Shown: positions 8,037 through 15,739, counted from the stretch's first letter. The stretch: DNA of 22,797 nt from JBBQVS01 sp038211295 (GCA_038211295.1 JBBQVS010000068.1:1-22797); one strand, 5' to 3'. A program made the numbers and translations. Notes: a model not told the origin generated them from the letters alone.

Positions 8037-9698
8037 ATGGACAGAATGGCACAACTATCTCCCGTTGAAGAGGATGTATTACAACCATTAAATGTACATC
8101 CTCGTAGTAATAACTTATTACAATTAAAGAGGCATGTTTCTAAGATTGTAGGTGCATTCATATTTGTTCTCGCTGCAATGTTCTGCTTCCACAAGCTCGG
8201 CGCACCAAGCATCTGGTTCGATGAGGCATTTTCGGTTGAGCTAGCCCGCCAACCCTTGCCATTATTACTTCATATCATCTCTGGTGCCGAGCCGAATATG
8301 GAATTTTATTATCTTGTATTACATTTTTGGCTACAAATAACCTCGCTCTTTGGCCTACATCAAACTGAATTTATTGTGCGTTTTCCTTCGGCTCTCAGTG
8401 CCTCATGTTGTGCCGTGCTTGTCTATATGCTGGGCAGACGTTCAATTGGTCTCGTCGGCGGTTGCCTTGCAGCGGTACTCTATAGTATGAGTGACCTGCA
8501 ACTTGTCTATGCTCAACAGACAAGAGGCTACGCACTACAATCTCTTTTGCTATGCATAGCATTCTTTGCGCTTTTCCAGGCGATTTTAGCCCAAGAACAT
8601 CAGAGACGCTGGTGGATTGTGTACGTTGTAGCGTCCGCTCTTGCGGTTTATACTCACCTTTTCAGTTTCCTTGTCATCTTTGCGCAAGGTGTCGCGGTTG
8701 GCGGTATTTTGCTCGTCCCAAACGTCTGGCGGCAACAGGCGCGACAACAATTCAAGTCCATGCTGTTTAGCGCGGGTGCTTTAAGTGTACTTATCGTCCC
8801 CATGATTATCCTCACACGTCACGGCTCGAAGACTGGCTGGTTGCCTGTTCCACACTTACAGGACTTGTACAATCTGTTTCAAACTTTTAGTGGCAACCAG
8901 AAGTTCTATTTTTATGGTATTATTGCTTGTACTCTGCTTGGTATTGTTATTGCTGTGGTATCTTATATACTGGCACCTCAACAGAAACTACGGGAGCGTG
9001 TCGCACAACAAAGTGTCTATGCAGACAAACTTTTCTCGCAACAGCAACTTCTTCCGTGGCTGTGGGTGCTTGCGTGCTGGCTTCTCATTCCTATTCTAGT
9101 AAGTTTTGTCGTCTCTCACGGTGCAACTCGCCTCTTCTCCTCTCGCTATCTAGTCGTCGTCCTGCCCGCGCTCTTCCTGCTTGTCGCGAGTGGTGTCATG
9201 GCCCTCCGCAATCGTGGCTTACAGGTTTTGCTTATTCTTGAACTAGTCTTTTTGGCCTATACTACTGTCCCTCTTTATTATCGGAGCGCACAAGTCGAAG
9301 ACTGGAATTCCACCTCTGCATGGCTGACGCAACGCTATCACACTGGCGATGGACTGGTCTGCTATGACAATATTCAGGGTTGTCAAATCTCGATGGACTA
9401 TTATCTGCACGCATACCCAAAAAGTGGCGCACAATTCACTGCTGACTCGCCGGGAGCCTTCTCGTGGGCAAAATACAATTGGGATGATGCCCCACAAGCA
9501 TTGAGTGCGCAAAAACTAGCGACTTATGGGAAGCAACACCCTCACCTGTTCTTCATCGTCGCGCGGCTCTCAAGTGATACTGCAGTGGCTAAAGTACGTA
9601 CTACAGAGCAATGGTTAGACTCGCATTTTCACTACTCTGACCAGGTTGTTACGCCAACAGTCACTATAAGGGTGTATGATACGCTCTCTCAACCATAA
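8037..9698 (+). CDS. GT-C (ArnT/PMT-like) membrane glycosyltransferase
   Basis: This 553-residue polytopic protein resembles the PMT_2/GT39-GT83 group, which transfers sugars from polyprenyl-phosphate donors on the outer face of the membrane. After one N-terminal helix comes the diagnostic first-loop motif WFDEAFS (residues 60-66) with its acidic pair Asp62-Glu63. A second conserved area is YAQQTRGYALQSLL (about 162-175). Roughly ten further hydrophobic helices follow, and the last 130 residues form an extracellular domain beginning near VEDWNSTSAW. The acceptor (protein, lipid or polymer) cannot be inferred. ATG 8037 has AAGG four bases before it; an ATG three codons later is also possible. 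Codon use is more AT-rich than the neighbouring pyk. It is transcribed alone and converges on the CHAP hydrolase gene. Confidence 0.88.
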   Translation: MDRMAQLSPVEEDVLQPLNVHPRSNNLLQLKRHVSKIVGAFIFVLAAMFCFHKLGAPSIWFDEAFSVELARQPLPLLLHIISGAEPNMEFYYLVLHFWLQITSLFGLHQTEFIVRFPSALSASCCAVLVYMLGRRSIGLVGGCLAAVLYSMSDLQLVYAQQTRGYALQSLLLCIAFFALFQAILAQEHQRRWWIVYVVASALAVYTHLFSFLVIFAQGVAVGGILLVPNVWRQQARQQFKSMLFSAGALSVLIVPMIILTRHGSKTGWLPVPHLQDLYNLFQTFSGNQKFYFYGIIACTLLGIVIAVVSYILAPQQKLRERVAQQSVYADKLFSQQQLLPWLWVLACWLLIPILVSFVVSHGATRLFSSRYLVVVLPALFLLVASGVMALRNRGLQVLLILELVFLAYTTVPLYYRSAQVEDWNSTSAWLTQRYHTGDGLVCYDNIQGCQISMDYYLHAYPKSGAQFTADSPGAFSWAKYNWDDAPQALSAQKLATYGKQHPHLFFIVARLSSDTAVAKVRTTEQWLDSHFHYSDQVVTPTVTIRVYDTLSQP

Positions 9699-9707
9699 TA
9701 TAAAAGC

Positions 9708-9736
9708 GGTACATCTACACTGATGTACCTCTTTTT
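9708..9736 (+). terminator. Intrinsic terminator after the glycosyltransferase gene
   Basis: GGTACATC (9708-9715) pairs with GATGTACC (9722-9729) across a 6-base loop and is followed by TCTTTTTC. An AAAAG run on the left side could make it work for the convergent hydrolase transcript as well. Confidence 0.8.
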
Positions 9737-9762
9737 CAACCACGAACAAGCTACACTTTTCG

Positions 9763-12084
9763 TTAGCCAACGAAGGGGGTAATATTACTCCACCAATTCC
9801 AGTCAATCCAACTGCCTGCTGCACTGGCCCACTTGTGCCACATGCGCCCGTCAGTCCCCACTGCAACCACATCAAATGAGTTGTCTGCGTATCTGATAAG
9901 ACACGGAGTAGAACTAGTAAAGTTGGTAATATTACTCCACCAATTCCAGTCAATCCAACTGCCTGCTGCGCTGGCCCACTTGTGCCACATACGTCCATCT
10001 TTGCCTATCGCGATCACATCCTGAGAACCATCACTATATTTGATGACCAAAGGCCCCGCAACCGCAAAAGGAGTATTTGTACTCCACCAGTTCCAGTCAA
10101 TCCAACTCCCTGATGCACTGGCCCACTTGTGCCACATGTGTCCATCCGTTCCTACTGCGATAAGGTCGAACGAACCATCTTTATATTTAACAAGTGCAGG
10201 TGTTGCTGCAGCGAAGCTAGTAGTGTTACTCCACCAGTTCCAGTCAAGCCAACTGCCTGCCGTATTGGCCCACTTGTGCCACATGCGTCCGTCTTTACCC
10301 ACTGCAATAAGATCGAATGAGCCGTCGTTGTATGTTACAAGAGTTGGGGTAGCAACTGCGAAATCGGTGTTGGCACCAAACCAATTCCAGTCAATCCAAC
10401 CGCCTGCTGCATTGGCCCACTTGTGCCACATGTGTCCGTCAGTTCCCACCATAATCACGTCTTGAGAACCATCTTTATATTTAACAACCGTAGGCCCCGT
10501 TTGTGCGAAGCTAGTAGTGTTACTCCACCAGTTCCAGTCAAGCCAACTGCCTGCTGCACTGGCCCAGCGATGCCACATACGTCCGTCTTTGCCCACTGCA
10601 ATAAGATCAAACGAGCCATCGTTGTACTTGACAAGAGTTGGAGTAGCAGCAGCGAAATCGGTGTTGGTACCAAACCAATTCCAGTCAATCCAACTGCCTG
10701 CTGCATTGGCCCACTTGTGCCACATGTGTCCGTCAGTTCCCACCGCAATCACGTCTTGAGAACCATCATTGTACTTAACTACCACCGATGATGGTTTGTT
10801 TACATTCGTATTGGTTGTTCCACCAGTAGAACTTCCAACATGCTGATTTGCACTAAAGTGAATCCAACCACGAGTAATGCGACCAGGCATACCGCTGTTG
10901 TCTGTGATGTGATATCCATTGCCAACTTTGCTCAAAGGAAAGGAATGAATTTCGCCGTTGTGCCAATTCTGTTGAACTACGCTAATATGATCTGATGCTA
11001 CACTGGTAATAACAACAACATGACCCGGAATGTTTGGAATTAGACCTGATGTCCAGCCCTGACTTACGTTATTTACATCTTGAAATATTAAGAGATCACC
11101 AGCAGAAGGTGCGAAGGCACTTGTACCCTGCGATGCATCGTCTGAAAGTTGTACTTGATTACCGAAGAGAGTTCGTGCACGACCATCGTTATAACCACCG
11201 CCAGCATAATAGTCGTAATAATTTGCCGCATTGACATCAAACTCTTGCAAGCCCCATTCTTCGTTGATGAAGCGACTGGCAAGCTCTACACATTGGAAGC
11301 GATAACCAGGCTCCCACATCCGCCCAAGATATGCAGAGTAGTCGTCGCAAACTCCTACACCTGATCCAAAGCTAGTTGTCCAGGCTGAGTCGTTTGGGTA
11401 CACTCGCTCTGCCCCAAATGTGGCATCACTCAGATAATTAGTTGGAAATTTGTCTGTATATAAACCATCACTAACAACCTGAGAACATGATTCAACTGCA
11501 TTGACCGCATCGATTCGCATTGGTATAGTGTTCTTAACTATTGTAGCTTGATCTTGATAGGTTGCGAGAATGTTTTCTAAATCTTGACTGTGTGTTAGCG
11601 CATCTTTTGCACACCAGCGACCTACCACAATATCTTCATGTGCGAGCATAAGGCGTACAGCACAACCAATACCTGTCTGTATCTGCTCTAATATATCCAG
11701 ATTAAAAGCTGGGTAGCTGCCTATTAGTAGTGTTGGTGTACCGTGTGAGGCAAAACTAGAGGCAGATGTTGAACTACGCATAACTGCAATACTTATGCGA
11801 GTCTTATTCAGTTTAGTGTTGGTAAAAACGACTGTTGTGTTTGCATTTTTAGCTTGACCAGGGTGCGGCTTTGCAACCCACCCTACAGGTATCTGTACAC
11901 TAAAGTTGAGTTTCTTATCAATATACGTTTGTACTCTACCTGTTGTGCGAGTCGCTGCATACGTCGAGGGAGACAAATAATGAGTAGTAAAGAGCAGTAG
12001 ACTTGTGAGAAATACGAGGAAAAGCCAGGAGAACCTTTTAGTAGCCAAGTTTTGGTGTGTCCTTTGTCTTACGGTTTTAGGCAC
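9763..12084 (-). CDS. Secreted CHAP-domain hydrolase with a C-terminal seven-repeat beta-propeller
   Basis: This is a 773-residue exported protein. A signal peptide (basic start, hydrophobic core about 19-33, AxA-like TYAAT at 41-45) is followed by a domain with KLNFSVQIPVGWVAK that resembles PsbP/DUF1795-like folds (about 50-190). A CHAP amidase/peptidase comes next, with likely catalytic Cys265 (YRFQCVELASRF), His355 (PGHVVVIT) and Asn373 (QQNWHNG). A short Gly/Thr/Asn linker leads to seven repeats of about 49 residues from residue 433 to the end. CHAP enzymes usually cleave peptidoglycan cross-links or stems. The repeats match the pattern of DUF346/PLL-type lectin propellers (DG-x-DV-AVG-DG-MWHKW). 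The start is a GTG at 12084 with a weak ribosome site. A TTG 12 codons later (AAAGGA upstream) would give a tidier signal peptide. Confidence 0.87.
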   Translation of the reverse strand: MPKTVRQRTHQNLATKRFSWLFLVFLTSLLLFTTHYLSPSTYAATRTTGRVQTYIDKKLNFSVQIPVGWVAKPHPGQAKNANTTVVFTNTKLNKTRISIAVMRSSTSASSFASHGTPTLLIGSYPAFNLDILEQIQTGIGCAVRLMLAHEDIVVGRWCAKDALTHSQDLENILATYQDQATIVKNTIPMRIDAVNAVESCSQVVSDGLYTDKFPTNYLSDATFGAERVYPNDSAWTTSFGSGVGVCDDYSAYLGRMWEPGYRFQCVELASRFINEEWGLQEFDVNAANYYDYYAGGGYNDGRARTLFGNQVQLSDDASQGTSAFAPSAGDLLIFQDVNNVSQGWTSGLIPNIPGHVVVITSVASDHISVVQQNWHNGEIHSFPLSKVGNGYHITDNSGMPGRITRGWIHFSANQHVGSSTGGTTNTNVNKPSSVVVKYNDGSQDVIAVGTDGHMWHKWANAAGSWIDWNWFGTNTDFAAATPTLVKYNDGSFDLIAVGKDGRMWHRWASAAGSWLDWNWWSNTTSFAQTGPTVVKYKDGSQDVIMVGTDGHMWHKWANAAGGWIDWNWFGANTDFAVATPTLVTYNDGSFDLIAVGKDGRMWHKWANTAGSWLDWNWWSNTTSFAAATPALVKYKDGSFDLIAVGTDGHMWHKWASASGSWIDWNWWSTNTPFAVAGPLVIKYSDGSQDVIAIGKDGRMWHKWASAAGSWIDWNWWSNITNFTSSTPCLIRYADNSFDVVAVGTDGRMWHKWASAAGSWIDWNWWSNITPFVG
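9766..10790 (-). repeat. Seven tandem 147-bp coding repeats (beta-propeller blades)
   Basis: There are seven in-frame copies with a 147-base period. Each encodes a core like DGxxDVIAVGxDGxMWHKW followed by SWIDWNWW. Copies 1-2 and 3-4 resemble each other as pairs (Q-D-V/T-D-G-H then F-D-L/K-D-G-R), pointing to duplication of a two-blade unit. Large stretches of 40-50 bases are almost identical between copies, so this is a recombination-prone region and an assembly risk. Confidence 0.9.
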
Positions 12085-12511
12085 AATACAAATTCTTTCG
12101 CTGAGTGAAGTAACTTACAAGGGAGATATAAGACGAAGAGACTAAAGCTATAAGTTATGGCACAGTTGCTTTGCTTACTTTCAGACCTTTGTAACCTAAG
12201 TAATAGGATGTGAAAGGCAGATAAGGTCTCGTCTCTACTTTTGCTACCCCAGCTTCATTAACGATGCTTGTAGAAATTAGTAACACAAGATATAGTTAAC
12301 AAGAATATTTCGCTTCAACTCCATACTACTTCACTATGTGTATCCAACCCGTCGTTGTGAACATTGACAAACCTTCCGCTTCGTGCTATCCTAATCAGGC
12401 CGTAGTTTGAAGTGACTGTGCATTATTGTATAATTCTAGCTACTCTCCGCGACGGTTCGGTTCAGAAAATACAGCCCCCGTCAAACGGGGAAGAGGTGAG
12501 AAAAAGAACGC
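12085..12511. other. Intergenic region between the CHAP hydrolase gene and rpsP
   Basis: This AT-rich, gene-free stretch carries divergent control signals. Near rpsP there is a recognisable promoter (listed separately). On the minus strand, leading to the hydrolase, a candidate structured leader has AGACCTT paired with AAGGTCT (plus-strand 12182-12229), enclosing CCTA-TTACT-TAGG. A weak TTGAAG/TATATC promoter-like pair lies further upstream, near 12290-12325. No known riboswitch consensus (c-di-AMP, c-di-GMP, TPP) was recognised. Confidence 0.4.
12407..12434 (+). promoter_or_regulatory. Promoter of the rpsP-khpA-rimM cluster
   Basis: TTGAAG (12407-12412) and a consensus TATAAT (12429-12434) are separated by 16 bases. 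The roughly 70-base leader contains a small CCCCGT/ACGGGG hairpin (12476-12490) directly before the GAGGTGAG ribosome site of rpsP. Confidence 0.6.
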
Positions 12512-12841
12512 ATGACTGTCAAAATTCGTCTTAAACGCACGGGCATGAAAAAAGCCCCAAGCTATCGCGTCGTAGTTGCCGACTCGCGCTTCTCACGCGA
12601 TGGTCGTATCATTGAAAATATCGGCTGGTACAACCCTCGCGTTGAGCCGTCCGCCATTCACATTGACGCCGAAAAGGCTCTTGGCTGGCTGAAAAACGGA
12701 GCGCAACCCACCGAGTCCGTGACCTCCCTGCTCAAACGCGCCGGCATTCTCGAACAGTTCACACAGGCCAAAGCTGAAGCAGCCAGTGCCAAAGCCGCCC
12801 AGACGCCAACCGTTCCCGCGCCTGCATCCGCCCAATCATAA
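12512..12841 (+). CDS. rpsP: 30S ribosomal protein S16
   Basis: This 109-residue bS16 protein of the small ribosomal subunit aids 30S assembly. The N-terminus VKIRLKRTGMKKAPSYRVVVADSR and the following DGRIIENIGWYNP are textbook for the family, as is the AEKALGWLKNGAQPTESV stretch. The last 25 residues form an Ala/Pro-rich extension, common in larger S16 versions. The ribosome site GAGGTGAG lies about 12 bases upstream of the ATG. It is first in a cluster with khpA (39-base gap) and rimM. That order is widely conserved in bacteria and supports joint expression. Confidence 0.98.
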   Translation: MTVKIRLKRTGMKKAPSYRVVVADSRFSRDGRIIENIGWYNPRVEPSAIHIDAEKALGWLKNGAQPTESVTSLLKRAGILEQFTQAKAEAASAKAAQTPTVPAPASAQS

Positions 12842-12880
12842 ACCTTTTCCTATCCTGAGTTTTTCGAGGTGAGGTGAGAT

Positions 12881-13111
12881 ATGCGTAAACTGGTTGAGTA
12901 CGTTGCCCAATCCCTGGTAGACGCGCCACACGCCGTACAGGTTCGCGAAGTTCGCAATGACCGTAACGCGCTGGCGCTGGAACTTCATGTCGCGCCAGAT
13001 GATCTGGGCAAGGTGATTGGTCGCCAGGGACGTGTCGCGAAAGCAATGCGAGCATTGTTACGTGCTGGTGGCACCCGTGAAGGACGCCATACCTCCCTGG
13101 AGATTTTGTAG
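12881..13111 (+). CDS. khpA: KH-domain RNA-binding protein KhpA
   Basis: This 76-residue, single KH-domain protein has the diagnostic GxxG loop GKVIGRQGR at about residues 46-54, followed by the expected helix VAKAMRALLRA. KhpA (YlqC/YhbY-neighbour family) binds RNA, often with KhpB, and affects cell division and translation in Gram-positive bacteria. The length is typical. The ribosome site is a strong GAGGTGAGGTGAG run just before the ATG. Its place between rpsP and rimM is the standard one. Confidence 0.95.
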   Translation: MRKLVEYVAQSLVDAPHAVQVREVRNDRNALALELHVAPDDLGKVIGRQGRVAKAMRALLRAGGTREGRHTSLEIL

Positions 13112-13215
13112 TACCGTGTGTTCGCTGTGAGCAATCACGCAAACCGTGACGCTACTACGCAAGCAATGTACTGCTTTGTGCTGCTTTTTCACTACTATAT
13201 ATGACAGAAGGTACT

Positions 13216-13812
13216 ATGCCAAAGCCAAAGCCGAGCACAACAGAATGGGCTACTATTGGGAAAATAGTGGCCCCTTTTGGTCTTCGTGGCGAATTGAAAG
13301 TCTTTTCGCTTACCGATATTCCTGATCGCTTCGCCCAACTGGAGACGATTTTTCTTGGCGACGAACACGCACCACGCAAGATCGCCGCCGTTCGCCCCTA
13401 TAAAGGCGATATGGTGGTCATGAAATTTGTGGGCCTCGACGATGCCACGACAGCCGATACGCTGCGCGGGCGCGATCTCTCAATTCCACTCGAAAAACTT
13501 GCCTCGCTTCCGCCCGACTCTTACTACCAACATGATATTCTTGGCTTGCGTGTCGCGACTCTCAATGGACGCGAGATTGGGACGATTGTAGAGATCATGG
13601 AGACGGGTAGCAATGATGTCTATGTGGTTAAAGGGCCAGATAGCAAACAGGTTTTGCTGCCCGCCATCAAAGATGTCGTAAAACAGGTTGACCTCATTCG
13701 TCAGATGATGTATATTGAACCTATGGCAGGTCTGCTTGATGACGATGCCGTACTCGACGAGCCAAACGATGTCTCAGAGGAAGAGGGCGAGCAAGAAGAA
13801 ACGACGCTTTAA
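13216..13812 (+). CDS. rimM: Ribosome maturation factor RimM
   Basis: This 198-residue protein binds S19 in the 30S head and helps late 16S processing. The N-terminal RimM barrel begins WATIGKIVAPFGLRGELKV, and a PRC-barrel domain follows from about residue 95 (YYQHDILGLRV, VLLPAIKDVVKQVD). A very acidic C-terminal tail (about 30 residues, ending EEEGEQEETTL) extends past the usual family length. I prefer the ATG at 13216, preceded by AGAAGG, over the ATG at 13201, which has no ribosome site. A 104-base gap to khpA leaves open a separate promoter. trmD, its normal partner, does not follow. Confidence 0.95.
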   Translation: MPKPKPSTTEWATIGKIVAPFGLRGELKVFSLTDIPDRFAQLETIFLGDEHAPRKIAAVRPYKGDMVVMKFVGLDDATTADTLRGRDLSIPLEKLASLPPDSYYQHDILGLRVATLNGREIGTIVEIMETGSNDVYVVKGPDSKQVLLPAIKDVVKQVDLIRQMMYIEPMAGLLDDDAVLDEPNDVSEEEGEQEETTL

Positions 13813-13818
13813 TGTGCC

Positions 13819-13840
13819 GCAAGACAAATGTCGTGCTTTC
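13819..13840 (+). terminator. Weak candidate terminator after rimM
   Basis: GCAAGAC and GTCGTGC pair with one mismatch around an AAAT loop, followed by TTTC. It lies directly after the rimM stop. The short U-tract makes it uncertain. Confidence 0.35.
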
Positions 13841-13960
13841 AAAAATGGAACATAACGAAACCGGGCCGTTCTCTCATGCGTGTAGCTAGTAGAATGATGA
13901 ACCGTCTCATCGTTCCGTCACCGTAGAGAGACGTGCCAGTATTCTGTAGGGAGGTGTCTC

Positions 13961-14206
13961 ATGCCTGACCGTTTCCCCACTTTTGCTGATGTGTGCAGTG
14001 CTATCGCAGAGGGACATATAGATGCCGCGGTTGATGGCACTATGTATCAAGTGAACGCATACGAGTTGCGTCGCTTCCTCACCAAACCCCGTTCCCTTCC
14101 CACGATTACCTTTTCTGCTCCCCCCTTAACGCCCTGCCCACCCGACTCGCTACCCTGTTCCGATACTGCTGATTGGCCCCCTACCGTCCAATCTTCTGTC
14201 GCTTGA
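13961..14206 (+). CDS. Small hypothetical protein, possible excisionase-like fold
   Basis: This is an 81-residue protein of unknown function. A strong ribosome site (GGGAGGTG) stands before the ATG, which argues that the gene is real. The first 40 residues (FADVCSAIAEGHIDAAVDGT, then YQVNAYELRRFLTKPR) have the general rhythm of the helix-turn-helix/excisionase fold, in which a Tyr-x-Val step precedes a final helix. That resemblance is weak. The second half is Pro/Ser/Thr-rich with no fold evident. No partner gene is obvious: rimM is 148 bases upstream in the same direction and a small membrane-protein gene follows. A DNA-binding role is a guess only. Confidence 0.6.
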   Translation: MPDRFPTFADVCSAIAEGHIDAAVDGTMYQVNAYELRRFLTKPRSLPTITFSAPPLTPCPPDSLPCSDTADWPPTVQSSVA

Positions 14207-14228
14207 GGCCCTTTTGAGGCCGCTTTTT
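14207..14228 (+). terminator. Candidate terminator of the small 81-residue gene
   Basis: GGCC(14207-14210) and GGCC (14218-14221) can form a short stem, followed by GCTTTTTTAT. The stem is only four pairs, but the T-run and its position just after the stop codon fit a terminator. Confidence 0.45.
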
Positions 14229-14250
14229 TATTTCATAGGAGCATAAGCAG

Positions 14251-14279
14251 TTGCATTAGAGGCGAGCAAGGACTATAAT
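14251..14279 (+). promoter_or_regulatory. Promoter of the small membrane-protein gene
   Basis: TTGCAT (14251-14256) and a consensus TATAAT (14274-14279) have an ideal 17-base spacer. The predicted transcript start near 14286 falls right at a strong hairpin (14288-14323). Confidence 0.55.
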
Positions 14280-14287
14280 AGCAACAA

Positions 14288-14323
14288 TGTCAGCGAGTTT
14301 CTACAAACGCAAACTCGCTGACA
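14288..14323 (+). promoter_or_regulatory. Perfect 13-bp hairpin at the 5' end of a leader
   Basis: TGTCAGCGAGTTT (14288-14300) and its exact reverse complement (14311-14323) surround a 10-base loop. There is no T-run after it. It could stabilise the 5' end of the transcript or serve as an operator. The leader then runs another 110 bases to the small membrane-protein start without other recognisable structure. Confidence 0.5.
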
Positions 14324-14432
14324 ATCCCGCTATCATATACGTTTTGTCTTACGATAAAAACGCGACCCGCGCCTATTCTATGTTTGACACGGCCCGGCAT
14401 ACTTCGCGTTGAAGATGAAGAAAGGTATTTTC

Positions 14433-14693
14433 ATGGAGCCGCTCGACTCTGAACTCGATTACGTGGTGCGTGAACGCCGTCCGTCACGGTTCGCGACCCG
14501 CAACGCTCGCTTTAACTGGCTACTTGTCATCCCCGGCTTAGGCTTGCTCTGGATTGTCTATCTCGCGGGTGCCGCCCTCTTCCAATGGCAAATATCCGAC
14601 GTTATCGGGCCTATCATGGTGCTTATGATTATTGGTTTTCTGGTTATGAGTGGGTTACTCTTCTGGGCATTGTCCCCCAAAGTCAATAAATAA
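14433..14693 (+). CDS. Small two-helix membrane protein, unknown function
   Basis: This 86-residue protein has a charged N-terminus (ELDYVVRERRPSRFATRNAR) and two hydrophobic helices, about residues 29-50 (WLLVIPGLGLLWIVYLAGAA) and 60-80 (PIMVLMIIGFLVMSGLLFWA). The short tail ends PKVNK. The Arg-rich N-terminus before helix 1 favours a cytoplasmic N-terminus. I do not recognise a family. The ATG at 14433 is chosen because AAAGG lies about 7 bases upstream; a TTG and an ATG further up have no good site. The convergent neighbour is the BtuF-like gene. Confidence 0.7.
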   Translation: MEPLDSELDYVVRERRPSRFATRNARFNWLLVIPGLGLLWIVYLAGAALFQWQISDVIGPIMVLMIIGFLVMSGLLFWALSPKVNK

Positions 14694-14729
14694 CGTATAT
14701 AATTGCTACAAAAATGCTAGTGAGCCGAT

Positions 14730-14780
14730 ATGACGGGGGCGAGTCCCCGTCATGCCTCTATACAATCTCCCCTCTCGCCT
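14730..14780. repeat. REP-like hairpin with pyrimidine tail, possible terminator between convergent genes
   Basis: ATGACGGGG (14730-14738) pairs with CCCCGTCAT (14745-14753). It is followed by GCCTCTATAC and CTCCCCTCTCGCC. Core and tail resemble the elements near 17.3 and 22.0 kb. It lies between the 3' ends of the small membrane-protein gene and the BtuF-like gene, so it may also end transcription, though it has no U-tract. Confidence 0.6.
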
Positions 14781-15722
14781 TTACCTGATATGCATCCACG
14801 CCTGCTCATCCACCGCCACGCGCTCGCCCCACACGACGCGTTCCAGCAACTCTGCGGACTCTACGAGGCGGGGGCCGGAGCGGTTGAGATAGTTGTTGCC
14901 ATCAATCGCGTATACCTGCCATTGTTGTACCGCGTGCAAGCTTTGCCAGAGCGGATGCTTGCGTAAGAGCGGCACATCTTGTAGTGTGCGTTCGAGCGAG
15001 AAACCGCAAGGTGCTAGCACAATTATGTCCGGTTGTGCCGCGTGCAACTCTTCCCATGTCAGCCACGGTGAATGAATGCCCGCTTCCCCAAACACACTCT
15101 CACAGCCTGCGTAGTCCACAAGTTCCGGCGTCCAGTTGCCAGCCGCCATCAGTGGGTCTAGCCATTCGAGTACCGCGATGCGCGGCTTCTTTCCGTCGGG
15201 ACTCTGCGTGCGTTGGCGCAACTGGTCAAGCCTCTGCTGATACTGTCTCACAAGCACCTGCGCCTGTTCGTGCCGTTCCAGTGTCGCGCCAACCCGTAGC
15301 ATATCCTCCCACACGTCTGCGAGGCGATAGGGGGAGAGCGAGACAATGCGCGGCTCCAGTCCTGTCAGGTGCTGCAATGCTCGCGTCACATCGCGTTCGC
15401 TTACGGCGCACACATCGCACTGTGTCTGCGTAAAAATCACATCCGGTCTAAGTTCCTGTAGTAATGCCGTGTCGATGTGGTAAATACTCAACGCTTTGAG
15501 CGCGTCCTGCTCGCCCGTCTCCTGCGCGTGAGCAAGCTGCTTGATCTGTGCATCGATCTCGCTACTGCTCGTCTCTGTATCGATCTGTACCGTACTCACG
15601 AGTGGAAGCCACAAAACTTCCTCTGGATAATCGCATTCATGCGAACGCCCCACGAGCTGATCCAAACATCCCAGTTCGGCGATCATCTCCGTCGCGCTTG
15701 CCAACAAAGAAACAATACGCAT
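14781..15722 (-). CDS. Cobalamin-binding BtuF-like protein (Peripla_BP_2 family)
   Basis: This 313-residue protein is related to the BtuF/FhuD type substrate-binding proteins of vitamin B12 and siderophore importers. It opens MRIVSLLASATEMIAELG and carries GRSHECDYP, a CDVCAVS Cys pair, and VLEWLDPLMAAGNWTPELVD, all hallmarks of a widespread stand-alone branch annotated as cobalamin-binding. No signal peptide or lipobox is visible with the chosen start (ATG 15722, GAAAGGG six bases upstream). An in-frame extension of 20 residues has no ribosome site and does not create a good signal peptide. No permease or ATPase gene is nearby. It is either cytoplasmic or exported by an unseen route; the ligand is inferred from family membership. 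Confidence 0.85.
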   Translation of the reverse strand: MRIVSLLASATEMIAELGCLDQLVGRSHECDYPEEVLWLPLVSTVQIDTETSSSEIDAQIKQLAHAQETGEQDALKALSIYHIDTALLQELRPDVIFTQTQCDVCAVSERDVTRALQHLTGLEPRIVSLSPYRLADVWEDMLRVGATLERHEQAQVLVRQYQQRLDQLRQRTQSPDGKKPRIAVLEWLDPLMAAGNWTPELVDYAGCESVFGEAGIHSPWLTWEELHAAQPDIIVLAPCGFSLERTLQDVPLLRKHPLWQSLHAVQQWQVYAIDGNNYLNRSGPRLVESAELLERVVWGERVAVDEQAWMHIR

Positions 15723-15739
15723 ATAACACCCTTTCGTTC

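Noticed and set aside
9766..10790. CRISPR-like or transposon repeats
   Set aside because: The 147-base units are coding blades in one open frame, not spacer-separated repeats.
10040..10791. Repeated plus-strand frames of 60-140 residues
   Set aside because: Antisense shadows of the propeller repeats; the 147-base period keeps one frame open.
14984..15433. 149-residue plus-strand reading frame
   Set aside because: Antisense to the BtuF-like gene, with no ribosome site or domain.
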